A DNA stretch of 64,000 nucleotides from Allorhizobium undicola ORS 992 = ATCC 700741. Its GTDB lineage: Bacteria > Pseudomonadota > Alphaproteobacteria > Rhizobiales > Rhizobiaceae. Both the position numbers and the translations under genes were made by a program. The notes under the pieces were generated by a model. That model ran no database searches. It was not told the DNA's origin and was given only the letters and a program-made list of their open reading frames with translations. The stretch covers positions 17,058 through 81,057 of the forward strand of contig NZ_JHXQ01000021.1 of NCBI RefSeq assembly GCF_000621665.1, read 5' to 3'. Position 1 is the stretch's first letter. Each line of letters starts with the position of its first letter. This document shows, piece by piece, positions 26,192-34,590 of this stretch.

Positions 26192-27685
26192 ATGTCGGCC
26201 ACGCATCGGATCTTCATGCGCTCGACCATGCTCATGCTGGCATTGGGCGCGCTTATCCTTTTCAGCATCATTGCTTCCTCCATCTGGCTGCTTGGCCGCA
26301 CGCAGGACATGTTCGACGTGGTGGTGCAGGAGCGGCAAGTCCGCCGGACCATCGCGGACCTGCTCCAGAACCTCACCGATGCGGAAACAGGGCAGCGCGG
26401 CTACATCATTACCCAGCAGCAGGATTTTCTGCGGCCCTATACCGATTCCGTCGGCGATGTGCGCAATATTCTGGCAAATCTGGACAAGCAGATGGCGAAC
26501 CAGCCGGAACGGGCCCGCCAGCTGCCGCAATTGCACCGGCTGGTGGACGCCAAGCTCGGCGAACTGGAAGCCACGCTCAACCTCGCACGAATTGGTCGAA
26601 TTCAGGAGTCGGTCGATGCCGTTCGCGGCGGCTTCGGCAAGAACGCCATGGACGAGATTCGCCAGCTTCTGGAGACCATGCGTGATACGGCCGACATCAG
26701 CCTGGACGAAGGAATTGCCGCGCAAAAAAGGGCCAGCAACTGGCTGACATGGTTTACGCTGGGCGGCGCCATCGCCATCGTGGCCGTGCTGGGCGGCGCG
26801 CTGGCAGTCATCATCCAGCATGTCCGCGAGCTTTCACAGGCGCGGCAGGAGGTCGAACTGCTCAATCGCGGCCTTGAGGCGCGGGTGCAGGAGCGTACCG
26901 AGGATCTCATTCAGGCCAATCAGGAAATCCAGCGTTTCGCCTATATCGTGACGCACGATTTGCGCGCACCGCTGGTCAATGTCATGGGCTTTACCGCGGA
27001 GCTGGATACGGCATTGAAGTCGCTGCAAGCCTATGTGCTGTCAGAGGGCGCGCAGTTGAGCGAACAGCAGATTGCCGATGCCCGGCTTGCCGCCTCCGAG
27101 GACCTGCCGGAAGCCATCGGCTTCATACGGTCCTCGACCCGCAAAATGGACGGGCTGATCAACGCCATCCTGAAGATTTCCCGCGATGGCCGCCGCCAGC
27201 TCAAGCCGGAGCCCGTCAGTCTCAACGAAATCCTTCAAACCACCGCCGCCAGCGTGCAGCACCAGATCGGCGAAAGCGGCGGAAAGGTGGACATATCCAT
27301 CGACGTGGACATGATCGTTTCCGACCGGCTTTCCATCGAGCAGATTCTCGGCAACCTGTTCGATAATGCGATAAAGTATCGCCGCCCTGAAATTCCATTG
27401 AATCTGGCCGCAAGAACCGTGCAGGACGGAAGACATTTCATTCGCATTGACATAAAAGACAATGGGCGGGGTATCGCGGCGGAAGACCACGAAAGAATAT
27501 TCGAGCTTTTCAGGCGCTCCGGCCAGCAGGACCAGCGCGGCGAAGGCATCGGTCTTGCGCATGTCCGCTCGCTTGCCAGAAATCTTGGCGGCGAGATTAC
27601 CGTCACATCGCAATTGGGCGCAGGGTCCACTTTCACGCTGCGTCTGCCCAGAGACCTTTCAAAGCTTGTACGGAGTGAGACATGA
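26192..27685 (+). CDS. Membrane sensor histidine kinase with CHASE3 domain
   Basis: This 497-residue kinase has an N-terminal membrane helix (about residues 12-34), a periplasmic CHASE3 domain (DAETGQRGYIITQQQDFLRP), a second helix (about 185-208), a coiled coil (QEVELLNRGLEARVQERTED), a HisKA domain with the phospho-acceptor in FAYIVTHDLRAPL, and a HATPase domain (N box NLFDNAIKYR, G1 DNGRGI, G2 GEGIGLAHV). The ATG at 26192 has GGAGG upstream. The next gene overlaps it by 4 bp (ATGA), so it probably phosphorylates that response regulator. The stimulus is unknown. Confidence 0.92.
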   Translation: MSATHRIFMRSTMLMLALGALILFSIIASSIWLLGRTQDMFDVVVQERQVRRTIADLLQNLTDAETGQRGYIITQQQDFLRPYTDSVGDVRNILANLDKQMANQPERARQLPQLHRLVDAKLGELEATLNLARIGRIQESVDAVRGGFGKNAMDEIRQLLETMRDTADISLDEGIAAQKRASNWLTWFTLGGAIAIVAVLGGALAVIIQHVRELSQARQEVELLNRGLEARVQERTEDLIQANQEIQRFAYIVTHDLRAPLVNVMGFTAELDTALKSLQAYVLSEGAQLSEQQIADARLAASEDLPEAIGFIRSSTRKMDGLINAILKISRDGRRQLKPEPVSLNEILQTTAASVQHQIGESGGKVDISIDVDMIVSDRLSIEQILGNLFDNAIKYRRPEIPLNLAARTVQDGRHFIRIDIKDNGRGIAAEDHERIFELFRRSGQQDQRGEGIGLAHVRSLARNLGGEITVTSQLGAGSTFTLRLPRDLSKLVRSET

Positions 27686-28119
27686 AGGCGGTTGGCAAGG
27701 AAGTAACGATCGTGATGGTCGAGGATGACGAGGGCCATGCCCGCCTCATCGAAAAAAATGTGCGCCGCGCCGGCGTCAATAACGAGATCGTTCCCTTCAC
27801 CAACGGCAATGCCGCACTTGACTTCATTCTTGGCCAGAACCGCTCCGGCGAAGCCTCGAAGGATCGTTACCTGCTGATCCTTCTGGACCTCAATCTGCCG
27901 GACATGTCGGGAACCGACATTCTGGAAAAGGTGAAGAACAACCCCCATACGCGCCGTCTGCCGGTCGTTATTCTGACCACCACCGACGACGAGCGGGAAA
28001 TTCAACGCTGCTACGATCTGGGCGCCAATGTCTATATTACCAAGCCGGTGGATTACGACAATTTCGCCAATGCCATCCGGCAACTCGGACTGTTTTTCTC
28101 CGTCATGCAAATTCCCTGA
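27682..28119 (+). CDS. Single-domain response regulator (CheY-like, Rcp1 type)
   Basis: This 145-residue receiver domain has acidic residues VMVEDDEGHARLIE near the N-terminus, the phospho-acceptor Asp in LILLDLNLPDMSGTD, the conserved Thr in VVILTTTDDE and Lys in YITKPVDYDNF. The sequence is of the Rcp1/bacteriophytochrome-associated type, with no output domain. Its start overlaps the kinase stop codon by 4 bp. It likely passes the phosphoryl group onward, perhaps to the receiver-kinase encoded 16 bp downstream. Confidence 0.93.
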   Translation: MKAVGKEVTIVMVEDDEGHARLIEKNVRRAGVNNEIVPFTNGNAALDFILGQNRSGEASKDRYLLILLDLNLPDMSGTDILEKVKNNPHTRRLPVVILTTTDDEREIQRCYDLGANVYITKPVDYDNFANAIRQLGLFFSVMQIP

Positions 28120-28135
28120 GGCGACCCGCACCGGC

Positions 28136-29179
28136 ATGAATGTCCGCATCCTTTATCTCGATGACGATCCCGCCATTGCACGGCTGGTGCAGAAGACGTT
28201 CAGCCGCAGCGGCCATTCCGTGACCCATGCGGAAGATCTGGAGCGGGCGCTGGAGCTTCTGGTGGCCGACAAATTCGACGCCATCGTGCTGGACCATTAC
28301 CTGCGCAACATGACGGGCCACGACGTGCTGGCACGCCTGAGGGCGGAAGGCATTTCCCTGCCGGTGGTCTATGTCACCGGCTCGAACGAGGCGGAAATCG
28401 CGGTCAACGCCATCAAGGCCGGTGCGTCGGATTACGTCATCAAGAGCGTGGGCGAGGATTTTCTTCCCCTGCTTCTCAGCGCCATCGAGCAATCTGTCGA
28501 TAATGCCCGTCTGCGGGCCGAAAAGGCCCGCGCCGATGAGGAGATCCGGCTTGGCAAGGAACGGGCGGAGGCCCTGCTGGCGGAGGTGAACCACCGCGTT
28601 GCAAACAGCCTGGCGCTCGTGGCAAGCCTGATCCGTCTGCAAACTGCCAATAGCCGCAGCGAGGAAGTCAAGGCTGAACTTTCCGAGACGCAGGCCCGCA
28701 TCACGGCCATTGCCGGGATGCATCGCAGCCTCTACACATCCCACGACGTCAGCCGGGTGGACGTGAACATCTATCTTGCCAATCTCGTCGGCGAGATCGC
28801 CAGCTCGCTTGCAAGCCCCGACCGGCAGATAAACCTGAGCGTGGAGGCCGATCCGATTTCGCTGAAGTCCGACAGGGCCGTCTCCGTGGGCATGATCGTG
28901 ACGGAACTTGTGACAAATGCCTTCAAATACGCCTATCCAGACACCGGGGGCGACATTCGCGTGCGGCTGAAACGGTGCAGCGACGCGCAGGCCTTGCTGA
29001 CCGTTGAGGATGACGGCATCGGCATGAGTGCGGATTCTCTCCCGAAAGGCACGGGGCTCGGCGGACGCATCATCAAATCCATGGCGGCATCGCTTGGCGC
29101 CGGGCTGAGCTATGCGGCTGCGGCCAAGGGCACCGTGGCGCACATTCCCATCGATCTTGAGCCAATAAGTCTCACCTGA
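28136..29179 (+). CDS. Receiver-HisKA_2 hybrid histidine kinase
   Basis: This 347-residue soluble protein has an N-terminal receiver domain (LYLDDDPAIARLVQ; phospho-acceptor Asp in IVLDHYLRNMTG; Lys in DYVIKSVGEDF). A coiled-coil linker leads to a HisKA_2-type dimerisation domain with the His in LLAEVNHRVANSLALVASLI, then a HATPase domain (ELVTNAFKYAYPD, VEDDGIGM, GTGLGGRII). Kinases of the HWE/HisKA_2 group are the usual inputs to PhyR in the alphaproteobacterial general stress response. The 3' end overlaps the convergent deoA gene by 8 bp. Confidence 0.92.
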   Translation: MNVRILYLDDDPAIARLVQKTFSRSGHSVTHAEDLERALELLVADKFDAIVLDHYLRNMTGHDVLARLRAEGISLPVVYVTGSNEAEIAVNAIKAGASDYVIKSVGEDFLPLLLSAIEQSVDNARLRAEKARADEEIRLGKERAEALLAEVNHRVANSLALVASLIRLQTANSRSEEVKAELSETQARITAIAGMHRSLYTSHDVSRVDVNIYLANLVGEIASSLASPDRQINLSVEADPISLKSDRAVSVGMIVTELVTNAFKYAYPDTGGDIRVRLKRCSDAQALLTVEDDGIGMSADSLPKGTGLGGRIIKSMAASLGAGLSYAAAAKGTVAHIPIDLEPISLT

Positions 29180-30503
29180 TGCCTGCCGCCATCCCGCAGA
29201 TCCGCTCGATCACCACCGGGCGCGATTTCGGGCATTCGTCGCCGATGGTGTAAGCGGCTGCCAGCTGGCTTGCGGCACGCGCGCCGCCGGTTTCATCTCC
29301 GGCATGAACAAGACCGATGACATCGCCGCGCTGGACAGTGCTGCCGACGGCCAGGAGTTGGCTGAAGCCAACCGCAGGATCGATGCGATCCGTGGTGCGG
29401 CGGCGCCCGCCGCCCAATTCGATCACCGCCATGCCGATTTCCCGCGTGGCAACACTGTCGATAAAGCCATCGCGGCCCGCAAGAACGGGGATGCGCACCG
29501 GCGCCTTCGGCAGGCAGGCCTCCGCCCGCTCCAGAAAATCAGCCGGGCCGCCAAGACCGTGCACCATACGGCCAAAGGCTTCTGCCGCATAACCGCTGGA
29601 AAGGGCGTGACGCACATGCTGCCCTGCCTCATCCAAGGTTGCCGCAAGCCCGGAATTGACCAGCATTTCGGCGCCCAAGGCCAGTGTCACCGCCTCCAGA
29701 CGGCTGCCGGTCTTTTCGCCCCGCAGCAGGCAAACGGCGTTCAGCACCTCCACGGCATTGCCCGCGGCATCGGCAAGCGGTTCATTCATGTCTGTCAGCA
29801 GGGCGGTCGTTTTCGTGCCCGCGCCATTGCCCACGTCCACGAGAGAGCGGGCCAATATCCGTGCAGCCTCGATATTCGCCATGAAGGCGCCATTGCCGAC
29901 CTTCACGTCCAGTACAAGGCTTGAAAGTCCTGCCGCCAGCTTCTTGGAAAGAATGGAAGCAGTAATCAGCGGCACGGATTCGACCGTTGCGGTCACATCG
30001 CGCACCGCATAAAGCCGCTTGTCGGCAGGGGCAAGCTCGCCCGTCGGACCAATGATCGCCGCCCCCGTTTCAGCAACGAGCTGCCGGAAAACCTCAGGCG
30101 GCGGCTGAATATCATAGCCGGGAATGGCTTCCAGCTTGTCCAGCGTGCCGCCCGTATGGCCAAGCCCCCTGCCGGAAATCATCGGCACGGCCAGTCCGCA
30201 GGCCGCCATCAGCGGGGCCAGCACCAGCGAAACATTATCGCCAACGCCGCCGGTGGAATGCTTGTCGCAAACCGGCCGCGCCAGTCCTTCCCAGCTCAGC
30301 ACATCGCCGCTGTCACGCATGGCAAGGGTGAGCGCCACGGTTTCCTGCGCATCCATGCCGCGCAGAAACGCCGCCATGGCGAAGGCGCCGATCTGCCCTT
30401 CGGAAAGCTCATCGCTTGCCAAGGCCTTGACGAAGGCCTCAATCTCGGCGGCAGAGAGAACCTCGCCATCACGCTTGCGGCGAATGATCTCCTGCGTCAG
30501 CAT
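29172..30503 (-). CDS. deoA: Thymidine phosphorylase DeoA
   Basis: DeoA phosphorolyses thymidine and deoxyuridine to the base and deoxyribose 1-phosphate. The 443-residue protein shows the family motifs DKHSTGGVGDNVSLVLAPL (phosphate binding, about residues 83-101), MISGRGLGHTGGTLDKLEAI and SSLVLDVKVGNGAFM. It starts one base after the deoC stop codon, as the last gene of the nucleoside operon. The uracil phosphoribosyltransferase gene that sometimes follows is absent. Confidence 0.96.
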   Translation of the reverse strand: MLTQEIIRRKRDGEVLSAAEIEAFVKALASDELSEGQIGAFAMAAFLRGMDAQETVALTLAMRDSGDVLSWEGLARPVCDKHSTGGVGDNVSLVLAPLMAACGLAVPMISGRGLGHTGGTLDKLEAIPGYDIQPPPEVFRQLVAETGAAIIGPTGELAPADKRLYAVRDVTATVESVPLITASILSKKLAAGLSSLVLDVKVGNGAFMANIEAARILARSLVDVGNGAGTKTTALLTDMNEPLADAAGNAVEVLNAVCLLRGEKTGSRLEAVTLALGAEMLVNSGLAATLDEAGQHVRHALSSGYAAEAFGRMVHGLGGPADFLERAEACLPKAPVRIPVLAGRDGFIDSVATREIGMAVIELGGGRRRTTDRIDPAVGFSQLLAVGSTVQRGDVIGLVHAGDETGGARAASQLAAAYTIGDECPKSRPVVIERICGMAAGIR

Positions 30504-30504
30504 C

Positions 30505-31278
30505 TCAGTACCCCGCCTGCGGCGTGGAAAATGCCGTGCCGGACAGGACAGCGTCGATGTCGTTCAGCAGGCCCGAAGCGCCAAAGCGGAAGGTGGAGGG
30601 CATGATCCAGTTTTCACCCATGATGGCGCTGGCGTGGCGGAAATAGAGCGCGGCATCCGCCACGCTGCCAATGCCGCCCGCAGGCTTGAAGCCGACGTTG
30701 CGCCGGCTGTCGCGAATGACCTGCAACATGATGTCGGCCGCTTCCAGCGTGGCATTGACGGCCACCTTGCCGGTCGAGGTCTTGATGAAATCGGAACCTT
30801 CGGCGATGGCGATCTCCGAAGCACGGCGGATCAATTGCGGATCTTTCAGTTCGCCGGTTTCAAGAATGGTCTTGAGCAGAACGGACTGGGGGCAGACGGC
30901 CCGCACGGCGCGCACCATCCCGGCCACGGCGGCCTCGTCGCCTTCCTTGAAACGGCGATAGGGAATGACGAGATCGATCTCATCCGCGCCGTCGGCAATG
31001 GCCTGCACGGTTTCCCGCACCACCTCGTCAACGGCAAGATCGCCAGAGGGGAAGTTGACGACCGTTGCAATGCGGATCAGGCCATTCTCGCCGAAAATTG
31101 CCCGTGCCTGCGCCACGAAGCGAGGCCAGATACAGATGGCCGCCGTGGCGCCGTGGGCGGTCTGGGCACGAGCGCACAGCGTTTCGATTTCCGCCGCCGT
31201 GCAATCATCCTTCAGGTTTGTCAGGTCGAGAACCGACAGGGCCACGGCCGCGCATTCCCGCAATTCGCGATTATCCAA
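30505..31278 (-). CDS. deoC: Deoxyribose-phosphate aldolase DeoC
   Basis: DeoC cleaves 2-deoxyribose 5-phosphate to glyceraldehyde 3-phosphate and acetaldehyde. The 257-residue TIM-barrel protein has the Schiff-base Lys in SDFIKTSTGK (near residue 166) and the second active-site Lys in VGFKPAGGIG. Translation appears to start at a TTG (31278) with an AGGA ribosome site 7 nt upstream. No phosphopentomutase gene (deoB) is adjacent, although it would link the phosphorylases to this enzyme. Confidence 0.95.
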   Translation of the reverse strand: MDNRELRECAAVALSVLDLTNLKDDCTAAEIETLCARAQTAHGATAAICIWPRFVAQARAIFGENGLIRIATVVNFPSGDLAVDEVVRETVQAIADGADEIDLVIPYRRFKEGDEAAVAGMVRAVRAVCPQSVLLKTILETGELKDPQLIRRASEIAIAEGSDFIKTSTGKVAVNATLEAADIMLQVIRDSRRNVGFKPAGGIGSVADAALYFRHASAIMGENWIMPSTFRFGASGLLNDIDAVLSGTAFSTPQAGY

Positions 31279-31308
31279 GGTCTCGTCCTCCGGCTGCTTT
31301 TGGTTTCG

Positions 31309-32103
31309 TTACAAGCCAGTCAACATTCGTTTCAGAATGAGGGCCAGCTTTGCTCCGCCGAGAGGCGCCATGTCCTTGGTTTCGTCATGGCTCAATTCGG
31401 CGCCGGTCATGCCTGCCCCATAATTGGTGATGACAGAGGCCGCGGCAACCCGCAAACCCAGAAAACGCGCCAGAATAACCTCCGGCACGGTGGACATGCC
31501 CACGGCATCGGCTCCCAGAAGGCGGGCCATGCGGATCTCGGCCGGGGTTTCAAAACTCGGTCCGGAAAACCACATATAGACGCCGTGATGCAGGCTGATC
31601 GCCTCTTCATGGGCGGCCTGGCGCATGGCTTCTGCCAGCGCGCCGTCATAGGCCTCCGTCATGCCGACGAAGCGGGCATCGCTTGCCTCGCCGATCAGCG
31701 GATTGAGGCCGGAATAATTGATGTGGTCGGTGATCTGCATGACCGAACCGGGTGCCATGTCCTGGCGCAGCGAGCCCGCCGCATTGGTGAGGATCAGGCT
31801 TTGAACGCCAAGTTCCTTCAGGACGGTCAGCGGCAAGCGCATGGCGCCGGCATCGCCCTTCTCGTAATAATGCACCCGCCCGGCCAGCATGATGACCGGG
31901 ACGCCGTTCAGATGACCCGCCACAAGCTCCTTTGCGTGCCCGGAAACCCCGCCCGCCGGAAAGCCGGGCAGGTCGGCAAAGGGAATGCGCACCGCATCGC
32001 TCACCTCATCCGCCAGCCCGCCAAGGCCGGAGCCGAGAATGATGGCAATGCGCGGCAGAAGGCCGTTCAGCCGGTCCACCAGAAGGTCGGTTGCGGGCAT
32101 CAT
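31309..32103 (-). CDS. Purine-nucleoside phosphorylase (trimeric family)
   Basis: The enzyme phosphorolyses inosine, guanosine and deoxy forms. The 264-residue protein belongs to the low-molecular-mass trimeric class (PNP/MTAP family): IAIILGSGLGGLAD (phosphate site), GRVHYYEKGDA, LILTNAAGSL, and MWFSGPSFETPAEIRMARLL. The Asn in SVITNYGAGM corresponds to the purine-recognition Asn of PNP. It is thus not the hexameric DeoD. Its start overlaps the cdd stop codon by 4 bp. Confidence 0.93.
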   Translation of the reverse strand: MMPATDLLVDRLNGLLPRIAIILGSGLGGLADEVSDAVRIPFADLPGFPAGGVSGHAKELVAGHLNGVPVIMLAGRVHYYEKGDAGAMRLPLTVLKELGVQSLILTNAAGSLRQDMAPGSVMQITDHINYSGLNPLIGEASDARFVGMTEAYDGALAEAMRQAAHEEAISLHHGVYMWFSGPSFETPAEIRMARLLGADAVGMSTVPEVILARFLGLRVAAASVITNYGAGMTGAELSHDETKDMAPLGGAKLALILKRMLTGL

Positions 32104-32492
32104 CCGAGAATATCCGTCTCGAAACTGAAGGGCAGCAGCTCTTCCATGGTCATGGTTTTCTGCACCCCCGTTTCATCGCAAAGATAGATCAGCGTCCCGG
32201 CATCCGCAAATTCGCGGATCTTCTGGCGACAACCGCCGCAGGGCGGGCAAAGCGCCAGTTTTTCGGCGATCACCGCAATCTCCCGGATCTTGCGGCCTCC
32301 GCCCATGACCATGCAGCCAATGGCCGTGGGCTCGGCGCACCAGCCCTGCGGAAAGGACAGGTTTTCGATATTGGCGCCCGCATAGATCTTGCCATCATCG
32401 GCCCGAATGGCGGCGCCCACCGGAAATTTCGAATAGGGCGCGTGGGCCTTGGCCATAGCCGCGCGGGCAGCCTCGAAAAGATCATGCGCCAT
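32100..32492 (-). CDS. cdd: Cytidine deaminase
   Basis: Cdd converts cytidine and deoxycytidine to uridine forms. The 130-residue protein is of the small tetrameric class: zinc ligands are the Cys in GWCAEPTAI (with the catalytic Glu) and the two Cys in PPCGGCRQ. The substrate loop is FPVGAAIRADDGKIYAGANI. An in-frame TTG lies 3 nt upstream, but the ATG at 32492 is preferred. It follows the permease gene by 3 bp. Confidence 0.94.
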   Translation of the reverse strand: MAHDLFEAARAAMAKAHAPYSKFPVGAAIRADDGKIYAGANIENLSFPQGWCAEPTAIGCMVMGGGRKIREIAVIAEKLALCPPCGGCRQKIREFADAGTLIYLCDETGVQKTMTMEELLPFSFETDILG

Positions 32493-32495
32493 CAA

Positions 32496-33467
32496 TCACC
32501 GCTCCTTCACATAGGGCACGCCGCCCGCCTTTGGCGATCTTGCCGCACCGATAAAGCCAGCCAGCAAAATACAGGTGAGGATATAGGGCAGTGCCTGGAA
32601 AATCTGTACCGGCACTTCACCAATGCCCGGCACCGCCTTGCCCTGCATGAAATTGGCCAGCGCATCGAGAAAGCCGAACAGCAAGCAGGCAAACATGACC
32701 GGCACCGGCTTCCATTTGGCGAAGATCAACGCGGCAAGCGCGATATAGCCCTTGCCCGCCGACATGTCCTTGATGAAGGCCGCCGATTGCGCAATGCCGA
32801 GATAGGTTCCCGAAAAGCCGCAAAGCAGTCCGGCAACGATCACGGCCCGGTAGCGCAGCCATTCCACGGAAATGCCCGCCGTATCCACCGCGCCCGGATT
32901 TTCGCCAACGGCGCGCAGCCTGAGGCCAAAGCGCGTGCGATAAAGCACCCACCACGACAGCGGCACGGCAAGGAAGGCAAGATAAGTGAGGATGTTGTTG
33001 CCGGAAATGACATTGGCATAAAGCGGACCCAGCACCGGCACATCCCTGAGCGCATCGACGCCCGGAAGAATAATGGGCAGGAAGCGTGCATCCGCGGGCA
33101 ATTGCGGCGTACGCCCCCCCTGGCCGAACCAGGCCTGTCCCAGAACCACGGTGAGCCCCGCCGCCACGAAATTCAACGCCACGCCGGAAATGATCTGGTT
33201 GCCGCGATTGGTGATCGAGGCAAATCCATGAATGATGGCAAAGACGATGGAAACACCGACGCCACCGAGAAGCCCGGCCCAGGCAGAGCCGGTGAGATAG
33301 GCAACCACGGCAGCAGCAAAGGCGGAAGCCAGCATTTTCCCTTCAAGGCCGATGTCGAAAATCCCGGCGCGTTCGGAAAAAAGCCCTGCCAGCGCCGTAA
33401 AGATCAACGGAATCGAAAGACGCACGGTGGAGCCGAGAATGGAAACCAGCATGTCGAAATTTTCCAT
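32496..33467 (-). CDS. Nucleoside ABC transporter permease (NupQ/YufQ type)
   Basis: This 323-residue membrane protein of the BPD_transp_2 family has about 8-10 helices and is similar to the second permease of BMP-dependent nucleoside importers: FSERAGIFDIGLEGKMLASA near residue 29 and GVALNFVAAGLTVVLGQAWF. The start is the ATG at 33467. It is 12 bp after the first permease gene and precedes cdd, so uptake and catabolism are co-transcribed. Confidence 0.93.
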   Translation of the reverse strand: MENFDMLVSILGSTVRLSIPLIFTALAGLFSERAGIFDIGLEGKMLASAFAAAVVAYLTGSAWAGLLGGVGVSIVFAIIHGFASITNRGNQIISGVALNFVAAGLTVVLGQAWFGQGGRTPQLPADARFLPIILPGVDALRDVPVLGPLYANVISGNNILTYLAFLAVPLSWWVLYRTRFGLRLRAVGENPGAVDTAGISVEWLRYRAVIVAGLLCGFSGTYLGIAQSAAFIKDMSAGKGYIALAALIFAKWKPVPVMFACLLFGFLDALANFMQGKAVPGIGEVPVQIFQALPYILTCILLAGFIGAARSPKAGGVPYVKER

Positions 33468-33479
33468 GATGCCGGCTCC

Positions 33480-34583
33480 TTACGATTTCTTGAACGACAG
33501 ATAGAGACGCACCAGCGCCGGACGGAACATGAATTCCAGCGCGCCCGCGAACAGAATGACAAGGCCCTGGATGACCACGATCATGTCACGGGTGATGTTG
33601 GGCATGTCGAAGGACAGCTCCGCGCCGCCCTGATAAAGAACGCCGAACAATATCGCCGCAAGCAATATGCCCAGCGGATGGCTGCGGCCCATCAGCGAAA
33701 CGGCAATGCCCACGAAGCCCGCCCCGCCGACGAATTCCACCTGAAGCCGGGCAGACGCCCCCATGACGGGATTGAGCGCCATCATGCCCGCCAGCGCCCC
33801 GGACAGCAGCATGGCGATGACCACGATGCGCGTATAGGAGATGCCGGCATAGGACGCCGCCGAGCGGGAAATGCCGAGCGTGCGCATTTCATAACCCAGT
33901 CTGGTGCGCCAGATCAGCACCCAGACCGCCACGCACATGACAAGGGCGATGATGAAGGAGATGTTGAAGGGTGCCGCCCCAAGCTTCAGGCCGAACATGG
34001 CCATCAGCCAGTCAAGCTTGGGCAATTGGCCGCCCTCCAGAAAGGTGCGGGTTTCCGGCGCCATCTTGCCGGTCACGCGCAGCACATTGACGAGGAGGTA
34101 GACCATCAGCGCCGAGGCGATGAAATTGAACATGATGGTGGTGATGACCACATGGCTGCCGCGCCGCGCCTGCAACCAGGCGGGTATCAGCGCCCAGGCC
34201 GCGCCGAAAACCGCTGCTCCCAGCACGGCAACGGGCATGGTGACATACCAGGGGCAATAATGATCGAGCGCCAGCGCCACCAGCGCCGCCCCCAGCCCGC
34301 CGACATAGGCCTGCCCCTCGGAGCCGATATTGAACAGGCCCGCGTGAAAGGCCACGGCCACGGAAAGCCCGGTGAAAATGAAATTGGTGGCATAAAACAG
34401 CGTAAAACCGATGCCCTCGCCGCGTCCCAGCGCGCCCTGCAACATCAGCACCAGCGCATCCCAGGGATTTTCACCGATGATCCAGACGACAAGGCCGGAA
34501 ATGAGAAAGGCAAGGATCAGGTTGATGAGCGGCAGCAGGCCGTAGGTGATCCAGTTCGGAAGGGGAATGGAAGCAGTACTCAT
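33480..34583 (-). CDS. Nucleoside ABC transporter permease (NupP/YufP type)
   Basis: This 367-residue BPD_transp_2 permease has many hydrophobic helices and the family segment VAFHAGLFNIGSEGQAYVGG (about residues 78-97). The ATG at 34583 has TGAGG 6 nt upstream; a longer TTG reading from 34601 is less likely. It overlaps the end of the ATPase gene slightly in the coordinates of the two starts (stop at 34591), which leaves 7 bp between them. It pairs with the next permease in a heterodimer. Confidence 0.93.
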   Translation of the reverse strand: MSTASIPLPNWITYGLLPLINLILAFLISGLVVWIIGENPWDALVLMLQGALGRGEGIGFTLFYATNFIFTGLSVAVAFHAGLFNIGSEGQAYVGGLGAALVALALDHYCPWYVTMPVAVLGAAVFGAAWALIPAWLQARRGSHVVITTIMFNFIASALMVYLLVNVLRVTGKMAPETRTFLEGGQLPKLDWLMAMFGLKLGAAPFNISFIIALVMCVAVWVLIWRTRLGYEMRTLGISRSAASYAGISYTRIVVIAMLLSGALAGMMALNPVMGASARLQVEFVGGAGFVGIAVSLMGRSHPLGILLAAILFGVLYQGGAELSFDMPNITRDMIVVIQGLVILFAGALEFMFRPALVRLYLSFKKS

Positions 34584-34590
34584 CAAAACC

